From Prochlorococcus sp. AG-363-B11 (GTDB lineage: Bacteria; Cyanobacteriota; Cyanobacteriia; PCC-6307; Cyanobiaceae), in the NCBI GenBank assembly GCA_003278425.1, contig QCFE01000001.1, positions 62,001 through 126,000 of the forward strand: a stretch of DNA of 64,000 bases, written 5' to 3'. The position numbers and the translations under genes are program-made. Each line of letters begins with the position of its first letter. Within the stretch, counting starts at the first letter, position 1. Positions 19,335 through 31,036 of this stretch are shown here, piece after piece. The notes beneath the pieces are model-generated. The model searched no databases. It saw only the letters and a program-made list of their open reading frames with translations, and was not told the DNA's origin.

Positions 19335-20110
19335 AAGGTTCAAATTTTCAAAAGCCTTCAAATAATCCCTCTTTTTTTAAATTTACACAAGTCTGGCAAG
19401 TCATTTGTTTCCTATCAATTACAACAAGTCTCGGGGTTCTTCTCGTTACTAAAGGCTGGGAGCCAATTGATAAAAACAAAATCTATGTATCAGGTGGAAT
19501 CAATACTCCTAAGGAAAAAGTTCTTGAAGCAATGAAGCTTAATTTGCCAAAAGCTATTTTAGAAATAAACCCAAAACGAGTTGAAGAAAACATAAGGAAA
19601 GGGTTATCAGTTAAATCAGTGAAAGTAAACAGAAGGATTGCACCATTAAGTCTTGAAGTAAAAATTTTAGAGAGAGTACCAAAGGCATTCGCCTTAAAAC
19701 GAGGAGTAAATGGACAAGAGAAAGGAATGATTGATGATGGAGGGTATTGGATTCCTATTTTTAAGTCTTCAGAAAATAAAATTCCAGCTCTTGAACTAAT
19801 TATCGACGGATGGTCACAAAAAAATCAAAATCTGATTTCTATGATTTTGAGGAATGAAAAAGACCTTGGGAGTCCCTTAAAAAGAATTATCATCAACCCT
19901 AATGGAAACATTGTTTTACAAACTGCAGACTTTTTATTTATTTATCTAGGAAATAACCCTGTTCTTCTAAAACAACAAATCAAATCAATAGAACAACTAT
20001 CAAAGTCTCTTCCAAATGAATTAATTCATAGCTCGTCAACTATTCTTGATTTGAAGAACCCCTTGAAACCAAAACTATTTCTCCCAGAGGAGTCAGGTAT
20101 ATCAAAATAA
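19331..20110 (+). CDS. ftsQ: Cell division protein FtsQ (POTRA domain)
   Basis: Bitopic septal protein linking the cytoplasmic ring with the wall machinery. A cytoplasmic stretch of about 20 residues is followed by a membrane helix (VICFLSITTSLGVLLV) and a POTRA domain (NKIYVSGGINTPKEKVLEAM, SVKSVKVNRRIAPLSLEVKI, ERVPKAFALKRG). The rest matches the weakly conserved FtsQ beta-domain. Overlaps the preceding gene by 4 bases and lies upstream of ftsZ, the normal cyanobacterial arrangement. Sequence conservation is low, so the call leans on topology and position. Confidence 0.85.
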   Translation: MKGSNFQKPSNNPSFFKFTQVWQVICFLSITTSLGVLLVTKGWEPIDKNKIYVSGGINTPKEKVLEAMKLNLPKAILEINPKRVEENIRKGLSVKSVKVNRRIAPLSLEVKILERVPKAFALKRGVNGQEKGMIDDGGYWIPIFKSSENKIPALELIIDGWSQKNQNLISMILRNEKDLGSPLKRIIINPNGNIVLQTADFLFIYLGNNPVLLKQQIKSIEQLSKSLPNELIHSSSTILDLKNPLKPKLFLPEESGISK

Positions 20111-20267
20111 ATTCGCCGAAAATTCAAAAATATCCAACTATGCATTTGGCAAAAGTCAGTGAATTCTGATTTATTTCCTTAAAGAAAAGAAGAGACTTTC
20201 TTGAAAAAGCCAACATGAGTCTATAACAGTTCATAATGCAGCAAAAATCATTGTTTAAATTTTCAAT

Positions 20268-21395
20268 ATGGTGATGGGTATGGGAAACAATTCAAGCACT
20301 CCTTCTAGAAACGAAGGCATTCAACCAAGTCAGAACGCCAGAATTGAAGTAATCGGCGTTGGCGGAGGCGGAAGCAATGCTGTAAATCGAATGATTCTCA
20401 GTGATCTGCAAGGAGTTTCCTATAGAGTTCTTAATACAGATGCACAAGCTTTATTACAATCTTCTGCAGAGAACAGAGTTCAACTTGGTCAGACTCTCAC
20501 TAGAGGATTAGGCGCAGGGGGCAACCCTAATATTGGAGAAAAAGCTGCAGAAGAGTCAAGGGCAGACCTTCAACAGGCCTTAGAAGGTGCAGACCTAGTC
20601 TTCATTGCTGCAGGGATGGGTGGAGGAACAGGAACAGGCGCTGCGCCAGTAGTTGCTGAAGTAGCTAAACAGAGTGGTGCTCTAACCGTTGCAATAGTTA
20701 CGAAGCCATTTGGGTTTGAGGGTCGTAGAAGAATGCGACAGGCTGATGAAGGGATAGCAAAGCTAAGTCAGAGTGTAGATACATTGATTGTCATACCAAA
20801 TGATCGCCTGAAAGAAGCAATAGGTGCTGCACCGCTTCAAGAAGCTTTTAAAAATGCTGATGACGTTTTAAGAATGGGTGTAAAAGGCATAACTGATATA
20901 ATCACCTGTCCTGGTCTTGTTAACGTTGATTTTGCTGATGTTCGTTCTGTAATGACCGAAGCAGGCACTTCCTTATTAGGCATAGGCATAGGTTCTGGGC
21001 GATCTAGAGCAGCAGAAGCAGCTCAAGCAGCAATAAGCAGTCCTTTATTAGAAGCTGGTCGCATTGATGGAGCAAAAGGTTGCGTGGTTAATATTACTGG
21101 AGGGAAAGACATGACATTAGAGGATATGACTTCAGCCTCTGAAGTTATTTATGATGTAGTTGATCCAGAAGCCAATATTATTGTAGGAGCTGTTATCGAT
21201 GAAACCCTTGAAGGAGAAGTACAAGTAACTGTAATAGCTACAGGTTTTGAAGGTAATCAGCCATACAGGAATCAACAGCCTGGTGCACAGTTAGCTTCTC
21301 AGTCACTGTATCGAAAAGCTAACAATAGGGAGAATGGGGCTAGTATCCCCGAGTTTTTAAGACTTAGGCAGATAAAACGTGACCTTGGGAACTAA
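20268..21395 (+). CDS. ftsZ: Cell division protein FtsZ
   Basis: Tubulin-like GTPase forming the division ring. GTP-binding signatures: [13 protein letters not shown], the tubulin loop [15 protein letters not shown], and NDRLKEA. The C-terminal peptide [15 protein letters not shown], used for binding partners, is present at the extreme end after a short linker. 375 residues is normal. Several in-frame starts lie within five codons (M1, M3, M5); the first is given. The 157 bases between ftsQ and ftsZ should hold its own promoter and leader. Confidence 0.98.
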   Translation: MVMGMGNNSSTPSRNEGIQPSQNARIEVIGVGGGGSNAVNRMILSDLQGVSYRVLNTDAQALLQSSAENRVQLGQTLTRGLGAGGNPNIGEKAAEESRADLQQALEGADLVFIAAGMGGGTGTGAAPVVAEVAKQSGALTVAIVTKPFGFEGRRRMRQADEGIAKLSQSVDTLIVIPNDRLKEAIGAAPLQEAFKNADDVLRMGVKGITDIITCPGLVNVDFADVRSVMTEAGTSLLGIGIGSGRSRAAEAAQAAISSPLLEAGRIDGAKGCVVNITGGKDMTLEDMTSASEVIYDVVDPEANIIVGAVIDETLEGEVQVTVIATGFEGNQPYRNQQPGAQLASQSLYRKANNRENGASIPEFLRLRQIKRDLGN

Positions 21396-21413
21396 CATAA
21401 ATCGTTCGATTTA

Positions 21414-21513
21414 GGTGACCCGGGGTCTACGCCTGCTTCGAGCATCCCTTTTGGCTGCTACCTTCCGGTCCTGACCAGATTTAGGCGTCGAGGCCGCATA
21501 GGTCCGAGTCTCC
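21414..21513 (-). ncRNA. ffs: Signal recognition particle RNA (4.5S-type)
   Basis: The minus strand contains the invariant SRP domain IV core TGGTCAGGACCGGAAGGTAGCAGCC (split here: TGGTCAGGACCGGAAGG then TAGCAGCC), flanked by complementary arms that close the long hairpin (GGAGACTCGGACC at the 5' end against GGTC...GGGTCACC at the 3' end). Ends are approximate. It is transcribed against both neighbours, ftsZ and panB, and fills their intergenic space. Confidence 0.93.
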
Positions 21514-21552
21514 TAAAGTTTAGCAATTCAAGTCTCTTAGCAAACAAGCTAA

Positions 21553-22371
21553 ATGCTTCCTAAGGAATTAATTCGATTTAAAGAGCAAGGACGCCACATC
21601 ACAATCCTTACTGCGTGGGACAGTCTTTCATCTGCAATTGTCGAGGCGGCAGGGGCAGATGTTGTCCTTGTAGGAGACTCACTATCAATGTTTATTCATG
21701 GACATAGCACAACATTGCCTGTCACATTGCAACAAATGCTTCATCACACTCAAGCAGTCGGCAGGGGGTTATCTAGTTCAAAACAAAAACAACCTCTAAT
21801 TGTATGCGACTTACCTTTCCTCAGCTATCAATGTGGAGAGGACAAAGCTGTAGCAGCTGCAGGTACTCTATTAAAAGAATCTTCTGCGGCTGCTGTTAAG
21901 CTTGAAGGAGCTGAACCTGAAGTGATAAGCGTTATAGAAAGATTAATTCGTATGGGAATACCTGTTATGGGACATCTTGGCCTAACACCGCAATCAGTTC
22001 ATAAACTTGGCTACCAAAAACAAGCAGAAAGTCAATTAGAACAAGAGAAATTGATTAACCAAGCTTTAAAACTAGAAGCAATTGGATGTTTTTCTTTAGT
22101 TCTAGAACATATTCCTTCAAAGGTTGCGAGTAAATTAAGCCGAACTTTAAAAATTCCAGTCATAGGAATTGGTGCAGGTGAGGATTGTGATGGACAAGTT
22201 CGCGTAACTGCTGATTTACTTGGATTGACAGACAAACAGCCTCCTTTTGCTAAGCCATTAATCCAAACTAGGGAACTTTGCATAAAAGCTCTTAAAGATT
22301 GGGTTAATCAGAAGAACAACCATTCAAAGATTCCCACCACTCCAACATCTGAACAAGTATCTGATTACTAA
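21553..22371 (+). CDS. panB: 3-methyl-2-oxobutanoate hydroxymethyltransferase
   Basis: First step to pantothenate: transfers a hydroxymethyl group from methylene-THF to ketoisovalerate. Signatures: [76 protein letters not shown] and [13 protein letters not shown]. Length 272. Its last 68 bases overlap the convergent hemW gene; the overlapped tail is outside the conserved barrel. Confidence 0.95.
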   Translation: MLPKELIRFKEQGRHITILTAWDSLSSAIVEAAGADVVLVGDSLSMFIHGHSTTLPVTLQQMLHHTQAVGRGLSSSKQKQPLIVCDLPFLSYQCGEDKAVAAAGTLLKESSAAAVKLEGAEPEVISVIERLIRMGIPVMGHLGLTPQSVHKLGYQKQAESQLEQEKLINQALKLEAIGCFSLVLEHIPSKVASKLSRTLKIPVIGIGAGEDCDGQVRVTADLLGLTDKQPPFAKPLIQTRELCIKALKDWVNQKNNHSKIPTTPTSEQVSDY

Positions 22372-23578
22372 TTTCCATACCCTCTGGGTCAGTTAGGTAG
22401 AATCTCCAACCTCTTTGCTTAATCCATCCCATTCCCAAGGGGTATTCCCAGCAGTTTTTTAATGCATTTATATTTGCTTTTAACTGATCTTTGCTCCATC
22501 CTAAGTCTTTTGAGAGCTCCTTGAGATTTACCCCCTCTCTGCGCCGCAAGCCAACAATTAAAAGATCTTCAAAAGGTATATGCTGAGATTTTTGGATTGA
22601 TTTCAATGACTCGTTCTTGGATGAAATTTCTTGCATTTCAAGCCATTGTTTATATAACTTCCTAGTTCTTGGCCTTGAGAACCTATTGCCCCAAGGACAC
22701 GCTGTAGCACCTTGCCCAAACCCCCACCAACTTGCTCCACTCCAATAAACTCTATTATGTCGAGATGCATGCCCTGGTAATGCATAATTGGAAATTTCAT
22801 AACGAGAAAACCCTTCTTCTTTTAAAATTTGACTGGTAACTCTTGAAATTTCAAAAGACATCTCATCATTTGGTAAAGACAATTCACCTCGACTCATTTT
22901 CCAGGCAAAAACAGTCCCTTTTTCAATAGATAGGTCATATATAGACAAATGAGGGGGCAAAATAGAAATCGCCTTTGATAATTGTCTCTTCCATGAAATC
23001 AAATTCTGTCCTGGTAAATTTTTAATAAGGTCAAGACTCCAACTCGCTAGTTGCCCACTCTTAAAACAATCCTGAATCAAATTGCATGCCTCTAGCAAGT
23101 CTCTTGATGAATGTCGTCTTCCTAAAATTTTTAGGACATTATTATCAAAACTTTGTGCACCTAAACTCAGTCGATTAATCCCAGCTTCTAAGAACCCTTC
23201 CAGTGAAACCTTGTCAAAACTTGCAGGGTCTATTTCAAGTGTAATTTCTGCTCCATATTGAAATCCAAAATGCACTCGTAAATGGTCTAATAAACTTGCA
23301 ACCTGATAAGAGCTTAAAAGAGATGGGGTCCCTCCACCTATATAAACAGTTGCCAATGGAATTCCTTTCGGGGACAAAGAAATATCTCTATAGAGAAGGT
23401 CTAAATATGACTTAATTGAATTACTCCCTGGTCCATGATCCCCTTGGGCACTGTCTCCTAGAGGTACAACAGGAAAGTCACAATAGAAACAACGTCTATG
23501 GCAAAAAGGAATATGCAAATAAGCACTTTGAGGGTAATTCACAAGTTGACTTATAAATCCATACATAAAGGTATCCAT
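22304..23578 (-). CDS. hemW: HemW-type radical-SAM protein (heme chaperone; formerly HemN-like)
   Basis: Radical-SAM protein of the coproporphyrinogen-III-oxidase-like family; HemW members bind heme and do not carry out the oxidase reaction. The cluster motif [16 protein letters not shown] (CxxxCxxC) is at about residues 22-37, then [28 protein letters not shown] and the C-terminal [10 protein letters not shown]. It lacks the extra N-terminal residues of true HemN. The longest start (23578) is given; a Met a few codons in is also possible. 68-base tail-to-tail overlap with panB. Confidence 0.9.
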   Translation of the reverse strand: MDTFMYGFISQLVNYPQSAYLHIPFCHRRCFYCDFPVVPLGDSAQGDHGPGSNSIKSYLDLLYRDISLSPKGIPLATVYIGGGTPSLLSSYQVASLLDHLRVHFGFQYGAEITLEIDPASFDKVSLEGFLEAGINRLSLGAQSFDNNVLKILGRRHSSRDLLEACNLIQDCFKSGQLASWSLDLIKNLPGQNLISWKRQLSKAISILPPHLSIYDLSIEKGTVFAWKMSRGELSLPNDEMSFEISRVTSQILKEEGFSRYEISNYALPGHASRHNRVYWSGASWWGFGQGATACPWGNRFSRPRTRKLYKQWLEMQEISSKNESLKSIQKSQHIPFEDLLIVGLRRREGVNLKELSKDLGWSKDQLKANINALKNCWEYPLGMGWIKQRGWRFYLTDPEGMEISNQILVQMLEWWESLNGCSSD

Positions 23579-23649
23579 CTACCACTAAAGCAATAGATTA
23601 AATATGAACAATGCTCCATAAATCAAAGAAAAGGACGCAAAATTAAACC

Positions 23650-24759
23650 ATGGTGGAGATCCTAATACTGATTTTATTTTGTATTGCTGGAGGAGCTAGT
23701 GGTTGGCTTGGAGTGAGTTTATTTCCTTCAAACATATTAGAAAAGTTCCAATCCCCAAATGAAGCCAAAATATTTCTAGCAGTTTTCACTGCTTTGACAG
23801 CTTTAGTTACAGGTATTTTCTTTCAAAAATTAAGAAAAAAGCTAACTCAACAAATTAGAACCACTCCTACTGATCTATTGGTGAGCAGATCAGTAGGCTT
23901 AATTCTTGGTCTTCTTGTAGCCAACCTGCTACTAGCACCCATTCTGCTTCTCCCTCTCCCAAAAGAAATATTCCTTGCAAAACCAATTGCAGCAGTAATT
24001 AGTAATTTCTTCTTTGGTCTTCTTGGATATAACCTTGCTGAAATTCATGGACGAACATTTCTTCGTCTTTTAAATCCAAATAGTACAGAAGCCTTGCTAG
24101 TAGCAGAAGGCATCCTTACACCTGCATGCGCAAAAATTTTGGATACAAGTGTCATTATTGATGGTCGTATTAAAGATCTTCTTAGTTTTGGACTCATTGA
24201 AGGGAAAGTAATAGTCGCACAAACAGTTATAGAAGAATTACAACAATTAGCTGATTCTAGTAATAATGAAAAAAGGGCAAAAGGTAGGAGAGGTCTAAAA
24301 ATACTTACTTCATTGCGTGAAAGTTTTAAAAAAAGACTTGTAATAAATAGCACCAAATATGAAGGTCCTGGTACAGATGAAAAACTTCTAAAACTAACTG
24401 AAGATACAGGTGGAATGCTTATCACTGCTGACTACAATCTAGCCCAAGTCGCACAAGTCAAAGAATTAAACAACTTAAATCTCAGTGAATTAGTAATAGC
24501 GCTTAGACCAGAAGTTCAACCAGGTGAAAAATTATTGTTAAAGATAGTTAGAGAAGGAAAAGAAAATAGCCAAGGAGTAGGATATTTAGAAGATGGAACG
24601 ATGGTTGTAGTAGAGGGTGCAAAAAACTTATTAGGTCAGAGACTAGATGTGATTGTCACAGGGGCATTGCAGACCCCATCAGGAAGAATGGTTTTTGGCA
24701 AACTTGAGAAAAATCCTCCTACCAACAAATCTGACAAAACAAATGCTTCTTCTAACTAG
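23650..24759 (+). CDS. PIN/TRAM-domain membrane protein (YacL-like)
   Basis: An integral-membrane ribonuclease-like protein. Four hydrophobic segments fill about residues 1-145, followed by a PIN domain with acidic residues in ILDTSVIIDGRIKDL and ITADYNLAQVAQ (about residues 163-275), then a TRAM domain (VGYLEDGTMVVVEGAKNLLGQ) that likely binds RNA. The family is widespread in Firmicutes and cyanobacteria; its substrate is not known. It is followed by clpR after 31 to 40 bases. Confidence 0.9.
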   Translation: MVEILILILFCIAGGASGWLGVSLFPSNILEKFQSPNEAKIFLAVFTALTALVTGIFFQKLRKKLTQQIRTTPTDLLVSRSVGLILGLLVANLLLAPILLLPLPKEIFLAKPIAAVISNFFFGLLGYNLAEIHGRTFLRLLNPNSTEALLVAEGILTPACAKILDTSVIIDGRIKDLLSFGLIEGKVIVAQTVIEELQQLADSSNNEKRAKGRRGLKILTSLRESFKKRLVINSTKYEGPGTDEKLLKLTEDTGGMLITADYNLAQVAQVKELNNLNLSELVIALRPEVQPGEKLLLKIVREGKENSQGVGYLEDGTMVVVEGAKNLLGQRLDVIVTGALQTPSGRMVFGKLEKNPPTNKSDKTNASSN

Positions 24760-24799
24760 ATATATAGCTAGGATTTAGTCCTGGACATTCTTGATCTAT

Positions 24800-25471
24800 A
24801 TGACGGTTTCGGCTCCTTACTACGGCGACTCAGCCGTAATGCGCACACCCCCACCAGATTTGCCATCATTATTGCTTAAAGAAAGGATTGTTTACCTTGG
24901 TCTTCCTTTGTTTTCTGACGATGATGCAAAAAGACAACTTGGGATGGATGTTACCGAATTAATTATCGCTCAATTACTTTTTTTAGAATTTGATAATCCT
25001 GAAAAACCAATTTACTTCTATATCAATTCCACAGGAACAAGCTGGCATACTGGAGATGCAATAGGTTTTGAGACTGAAGCCTTTGCTATTTGTGACACAA
25101 TCAGCTACATAAAGCCACCTATTCATACTATTTGCATAGGCCAAGCAATGGGGACTGCTGCTGTAATACTATCTGCAGGTTCCAAAGGTCATAGAGCTGC
25201 TTTGCCCCATTCATCAATTGTGCTTCATCAACCAAGGAGTGGTGCTAGTGGTCAGGCAACAGATATCCAAATACGTGCAAAAGAAGTAATTCACAATAAA
25301 CAAGCCATGCTCAAAATTCTTTCTGAAAATACTGGGAAAAGTGTAGAACAACTATCAAAGGATTCTGACAGAATGAGCTATTTAAACCCTCATGAAGCTC
25401 TTAAATACGGACTAATTGATAGGGTCCTGACAAGCAGAAAAGATCTACCAACCTCCGAATCTATAAGCTAA
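24800..25471 (+). CDS. clpR: ClpR, catalytically inactive ClpP-like subunit
   Basis: Subunit of the mixed ClpP3/ClpR protease ring known in cyanobacteria and plastids. The fold is ClpP throughout, but the usual Ser motif (G-x-A-A-S-M-G) reads GQAMGTAAVIL, with Gly in place of the catalytic Ser; the His region IVLHQP remains. An inserted stretch STGTSWHTGDAIGFETEAF is the ClpR signature. The natural start is ATG at 24800 (TVSAPYYGDS); a longer frame from TTG at 24791 adds only three residues. It precedes the active clpP by 46 bases. Confidence 0.93.
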   Translation: MTVSAPYYGDSAVMRTPPPDLPSLLLKERIVYLGLPLFSDDDAKRQLGMDVTELIIAQLLFLEFDNPEKPIYFYINSTGTSWHTGDAIGFETEAFAICDTISYIKPPIHTICIGQAMGTAAVILSAGSKGHRAALPHSSIVLHQPRSGASGQATDIQIRAKEVIHNKQAMLKILSENTGKSVEQLSKDSDRMSYLNPHEALKYGLIDRVLTSRKDLPTSESIS

Positions 25472-25517
25472 TTTAAATCTCAATCTTTCTATTATCTCAC
25501 CTAATTTCTATTAAATC

Positions 25518-26126
25518 ATGCCTATTGGTACTCCAAGTGTCCCCTATAGACTTCCTGGCAGTCAATTTGAACGCTGGGTAGACATTTATACAAGGCTAGG
25601 TGCTGAAAGAATTTTATTTCTTGGTCAAGAAGTAACAGATGGAGTGGCGAATAGTCTGGTTGCTCAAATGCTATACCTAGACTCAGAAGACAGTACTAAA
25701 CCTATTTATTTATATATCAATAGTCCTGGCGGATCAGTTACTGCTGGATTAGCTATATACGACACCATGAAATACGTCAAAAGTGACGTTGTCACTATAT
25801 GTGTTGGTCTTGCAGCTTCAATGGGAGCATTCCTATTATCAGCAGGTACAAAAAATAAACGTCTTGCGTTACCTCACAGTCGCATTATGATTCACCAACC
25901 TCTGGGCGGTACTTCTCAAAGACAAGCAAGTGACATTGAAATTGAAGCGAAAGAAATTCTAAGAATCAAGGAAATGCTCAACCGCGCAATGTCTGAAATG
26001 ACAGGGCAATCATTTGAAAAAATTGAGAAAGATACTGATAGAGATTATTTCCTAAGTGCAGAAGAAGCCAAACAATATGGACTTATTGACAGGGTTATTT
26101 CTCATCCCAATGAGGCCAACAATTAA
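25518..26126 (+). CDS. clpP: ATP-dependent Clp protease proteolytic subunit (ClpP3-type)
   Basis: Serine peptidase subunit partnering ClpR. The catalytic triad is intact: Ser in [14 protein letters not shown], His in [19 protein letters not shown], Asp in the later [11 protein letters not shown] region. [25 protein letters not shown] is the standard N-terminal core. Length 202. Position directly after clpR argues for the essential ClpP3-R core rather than ClpP1 or P2. Confidence 0.95.
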   Translation: MPIGTPSVPYRLPGSQFERWVDIYTRLGAERILFLGQEVTDGVANSLVAQMLYLDSEDSTKPIYLYINSPGGSVTAGLAIYDTMKYVKSDVVTICVGLAASMGAFLLSAGTKNKRLALPHSRIMIHQPLGGTSQRQASDIEIEAKEILRIKEMLNRAMSEMTGQSFEKIEKDTDRDYFLSAEEAKQYGLIDRVISHPNEANN

Positions 26127-26215
26127 ATTGAAATATGAAGAATTTTGCATAAGGTTCAACACAAAAACTACCTAATTTTAAAAAAGTCCTTTTAGCAAAG
26201 CTTTCTTATTTATAA

Positions 26216-28272
<2,057 letters not shown>

Positions 28273-28406
28273 TGATCAACTCTACCTATTTAAGATATCC
28301 AGATTCAAAGGTTCTTAAACATAGATTAATAAAAACAAGTGGCAGCATAAAGGTTCATAAGATAAAGAATCAATAAGCCAACAAGAAAGGTACTATAAAA
28401 AAGTTT

Positions 28407-28862
28407 TTAGAGTCTGAAGAATACAATATTATTTGAATAAGTACTAAGGCAATAGAAAAATAAAAGTCCAAAGAAAGAGCATAACGAAGTCAAGTACATT
28501 ACATATCCCTTTCTTCTAGGGAGTTTAAGATAGGATAATAACATTACAAGCAAAGCTAGAATGCCAGTAATAATCAAAAATATTTCCACTGATTGATTTA
28601 ATCTAAAACTAATAAGAAAGTCAGAGTTAATTAATTTAAAAGGCTTAATATCAAATTTTCCACTAAGATGTTTATAGAATAGAAAGCTAGAGTAAAGTGT
28701 TGATAAAAGAATGCTATTTACAAGCAAAAAAGATACAGGCTTCGTTAGCCTATTCATTGTTCGGTTAAAGCTAAAAAGTAAAGCAGCAATTAAAAAAGAA
28801 GCTGATAAAGGGATTAGAGGTATAAGGAATGAAGAGTTGACGAGTTTAGACATTGCATACAT
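28407..28862 (-). CDS. NdhF-like N-terminal fragment, small membrane protein
   Basis: 151 residues with about four membrane helices. The pattern LIPLIPLSASF, LFSFNRTMNRL, ISFRLNQSVEIFLIITGILALLVML and GYVMYLTSLCSFFGLLFF resembles the first roughly 130 residues of NdhF/NuoL, the antiporter-like subunit of complex I, but it stops where the conserved antiporter core should start. Either a stand-alone small protein (similar short ORFs have been labelled NADH-plastoquinone-like in picocyanobacteria, from memory) or a remnant. No catalytic or proton-channel residues of the full subunit are included. Confidence 0.6.
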   Translation of the reverse strand: MYAMSKLVNSSFLIPLIPLSASFLIAALLFSFNRTMNRLTKPVSFLLVNSILLSTLYSSFLFYKHLSGKFDIKPFKLINSDFLISFRLNQSVEIFLIITGILALLVMLLSYLKLPRRKGYVMYLTSLCSFFGLLFFYCLSTYSNNIVFFRL

Positions 28863-29129
28863 TGCTTATCACTCTTGACACTAACCTGCTTAAGTCTGAG
28901 GCAATAGCCATTTAGAATAAAACAAAACAATTTCATGATAACTAGATTTTTGAATAGCTAAAGGCATTAATGATAGTTCTGCTTTCAAATGCCAAGCAAA
29001 GTATTTCCAGGGATTTTTTTAAATGGGGATATTATAAAAAGCTATCTTGAGAAAATATTTAAAGAGATATCAATTAAAGCACTATAAAGACTAAGAAGTG
29101 AAATTAAATACTTATCAACAATAAGATAG

Positions 29130-29327
29130 ATGCAGAAAATCTTACAAGAAATGATGAGCTATCTATTAATCTTAATGATGGTAACCATAATTTCAATATT
29201 AGGCTTTAGGATTTATCTAAGAGAAAAGCATTTTTACCTGAAAAAGGTTCAGAAAATAGTCAAGAAAAGAAAAAAGAAATTGCTCAAAAGGAAAAAAAAT
29301 AATAAGATCCGTAAATATCATCCATAG
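29130..29327 (+). CDS. Small membrane protein with a highly basic tail, unrecognised
   Basis: 65 residues: one hydrophobic helix (SYLLILMMVTIISILGF) followed by a tail made largely of Lys and Arg. The bias is compatible with a real small membrane protein but also with AT-rich non-coding DNA, since AAA/AAG runs arise easily. It ends 9 bases before the hli gene on the same strand. The 267 bases upstream (28863-29129) show nothing I recognise. Confidence 0.4.
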   Translation: MQKILQEMMSYLLILMMVTIISILGFRIYLREKHFYLKKVQKIVKKRKKKLLKRKKNNKIRKYHP

Positions 29328-29336
29328 AAAAATCAA

Positions 29337-29582
29337 ATGGTCGAGAATCAAGAAGGAGTCGGGGAAGTAAATGCAAGAGAGGTACTCATCCAAGGCAAAT
29401 CATCTACAAATGCAAAGTGGCTCGACAACGAGGACAATGCTGTAGAGAACGTTTTTGGGTTTAATAAAAATGCAGAGTTAGTAAATTCCAGGGCAGCAAT
29501 GATTGGTTTCCTAATGCTTGTCTTAACGGAATTACTCTTTAACGGGAAGCCAGTGACCCTTGCAATATTTGGCATCAACTAA
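29337..29582 (+). CDS. hli: High-light-inducible protein (Hli/CAB family)
   Basis: Single-helix thylakoid protein that binds chlorophyll and carotenoid and protects photosystems under stress. The C-terminal half holds the CAB motif ELVNSRAAMIGFLMLVLTEL with the chlorophyll-binding Glu and Asn/Arg, preceded by FGFNKNAE and followed by the short family ending. The N-terminal 45 residues are acidic and not conserved. 81 residues fits longer Hli proteins. It lies in a region of small ORFs, as hli genes often do. Confidence 0.93.
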   Translation: MVENQEGVGEVNAREVLIQGKSSTNAKWLDNEDNAVENVFGFNKNAELVNSRAAMIGFLMLVLTELLFNGKPVTLAIFGIN

Positions 29583-29645
29583 TCGATTAAAGTAAAATAG
29601 TTGATTTCTTATCTTATACTATAAGAAAATTATTTTAACCCTAGC

Positions 29646-29861
29646 ATGAATAAGAAATACTGGATTGGTTTTCTTTATGTATCTATATGCATTTTGATCT
29701 GGGGCACAATCGGATCTTTAATTGATTACCCACTTTTACAAAAAGATATCTACCAGGCTGGTTCATTTGGGCAATTAACAACTTTTCTAGCCGCAGGTAT
29801 AATAACAACTATAATCTCAACCATTTTATTTAAGAGAATACCTAAGAGATTTATTGAATAA
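29646..29861 (+). CDS. Small two-helix membrane protein, unrecognised
   Basis: 71 residues with two clear membrane helices (WIGFLYVSICILIWGTIGSLI and LTTFLAAGIITTIISTILF) joined by a short polar loop, and a basic end (KRIPKRFIE). The well-formed topology and good initiation ATG suggest a real gene; I do not recognise the family. It follows hli by 63 bases on the same strand. Confidence 0.65.
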   Translation: MNKKYWIGFLYVSICILIWGTIGSLIDYPLLQKDIYQAGSFGQLTTFLAAGIITTIISTILFKRIPKRFIE

Positions 29862-29871
29862 TAGTAATTAT

Positions 29872-30120
29872 TTAATATCTATATCTTTTCAAAACTTCTG
29901 CAGGTTTATTTTGTAGTCCAGAATCGAAGAGCAACCACTGTCTAGTTTCAGTATCATGATCACAACCTAAGTTAGGTTTATCAATTACCAAAGTTGATAA
30001 TTCATAGTGACACTGCTGGTCTGCTTCAAAAGCTGATTCATATTCTGGCTTAAAATATGCGGTAGAGAAAATTGAAGTAAGTAATAAAAATAAGAAACTA
30101 GCAACTACTACTATCTTCAT
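29872..30120 (-). CDS. Small secreted or anchored protein, unrecognised
   Basis: 82 residues with a strong N-terminal signal segment (IVVVASFLFLLLTSIFSTAYF) and a short mature part holding two cysteines (QQCHYEL and LGCDHDTETRQW) that could form a disulfide outside the cytoplasm. No family recognised. It is convergent with the preceding two-helix gene, 10 bases from its stop. Confidence 0.6.
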   Translation of the reverse strand: MKIVVVASFLFLLLTSIFSTAYFKPEYESAFEADQQCHYELSTLVIDKPNLGCDHDTETRQWLLFDSGLQNKPAEVLKRYRY

Positions 30121-30256
30121 AATTAAGATTAAAAAAGAGTTATAGTTGAATACTCTAGTACAATAGTAAAAGGTTAATCAAGGATTTAGAGTTTTAGTTT
30201 GTTACGTAAAAAGACTTTAAAAAGCAAGTTTAATTTTTCTCAGCATTATTTTCAGA

Positions 30257-30592
30257 TTAACTTCTACCAATATTATAGATAAAATCCTTAAATGAAGGTA
30301 CATAAAAATACAGAGCAGTTGCCAAAACTAGGAGTAAGTTCAGGCCTATCACAAGACCGCCCAACAGAACACGCGTCCTCTTTGTAGGAGTCTTATACTC
30401 AAACCCACCAACCTTAATAAGCACCTCACGCTCTCCTGAGATAGAGGGAGAGTTCTCTGGCTTATTTCTTTTTTTAGATTTAGAGGCTTTCAAGAAGATT
30501 TCAGGATCTTTTGATTTGTTTGAATCCTCCGCAGGTGCATTCTCCTTTACCATTTTGTTTATGTAGCTTTCTTCTATAAGAGTTAGCAGCAA
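30257..30592 (-). CDS. Conserved-looking tail-anchored membrane protein, unrecognised
   Basis: 111 residues: a polar, Lys-rich N-terminal half, a segment EREVLIKVGGFEYKTPTKRTR, then one membrane helix (VLLGGLVIGLNLLLVLATALYFYV) near the C-terminus. A start at the internal ATG, position 30553 (VKENAPAED), looks more natural than the longest frame because the first 13 residues overlap the spacing from the upstream gene. No family recognised. Confidence 0.6.
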   Translation of the reverse strand: MLLTLIEESYINKMVKENAPAEDSNKSKDPEIFLKASKSKKRNKPENSPSISGEREVLIKVGGFEYKTPTKRTRVLLGGLVIGLNLLLVLATALYFYVPSFKDFIYNIGRS

Positions 30593-30595
30593 AAG

Positions 30596-31036
30596 CTATT
30601 TAAATTCTTTCGAAGGAGTAAAACTCAATAATTCAAAACTATCGCCTATGCCAGAAAAGCTTGAATTCAACTCGGTGGATTCACTACAAAATATCTTTAC
30701 ATCTTTAACAGTACTAAGATAAAAAGGCTTTTTGTGTTTATTGAGGATAACCATTATTAACTTTGATTCTAAACCAAGTAATCTTGTTTGACATGAGTAA
30801 TTTTCTTCTGAACCTCTAATCAATTGAAAATTTTCAACTTGCTCTATTGCATTTAGACAAGTCTCGCGTTCTCGAGATTTGAAACATTCATTAGACAAGG
30901 AAAGAACTATTTGAATATTTCTAGCTTGAACATCGGAGAAAAATATCTGAGTTAACAAAATTAAAGAAGCAACAATTTCCAGATTATCTGAGCTAAAAGT
31001 CTTCTTCAAATTGTTTTTAATCAATTTGTAATTCAT
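30596..31036 (-). CDS. Hypothetical secreted or membrane-anchored protein
   Basis: 146 residues. A hydrophobic stretch (IVASLILLTQIFFSDVQA) starts about residue 21 and could be a signal or anchor; downstream are several cysteines (NECFKSRERETCLNAIEQ, SCQTRLL, IFCSE). No family recognised. It lies between gluQ (19 bases upstream on the same strand) and the tail-anchored protein, at the edge of the small-ORF region. Confidence 0.55.
   Translation of the reverse strand: MNYKLIKNNLKKTFSSDNLEIVASLILLTQIFFSDVQARNIQIVLSLSNECFKSRERETCLNAIEQVENFQLIRGSEENYSCQTRLLGLESKLIMVILNKHKKPFYLSTVKDVKIFCSESTELNSSFSGIGDSFELLSFTPSKEFK

Noticed and set aside
28863-29129. Possible ncRNA or small gene in the 267-base gap
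   Set aside because: No convincing hairpin, terminator or conserved ORF was visible.
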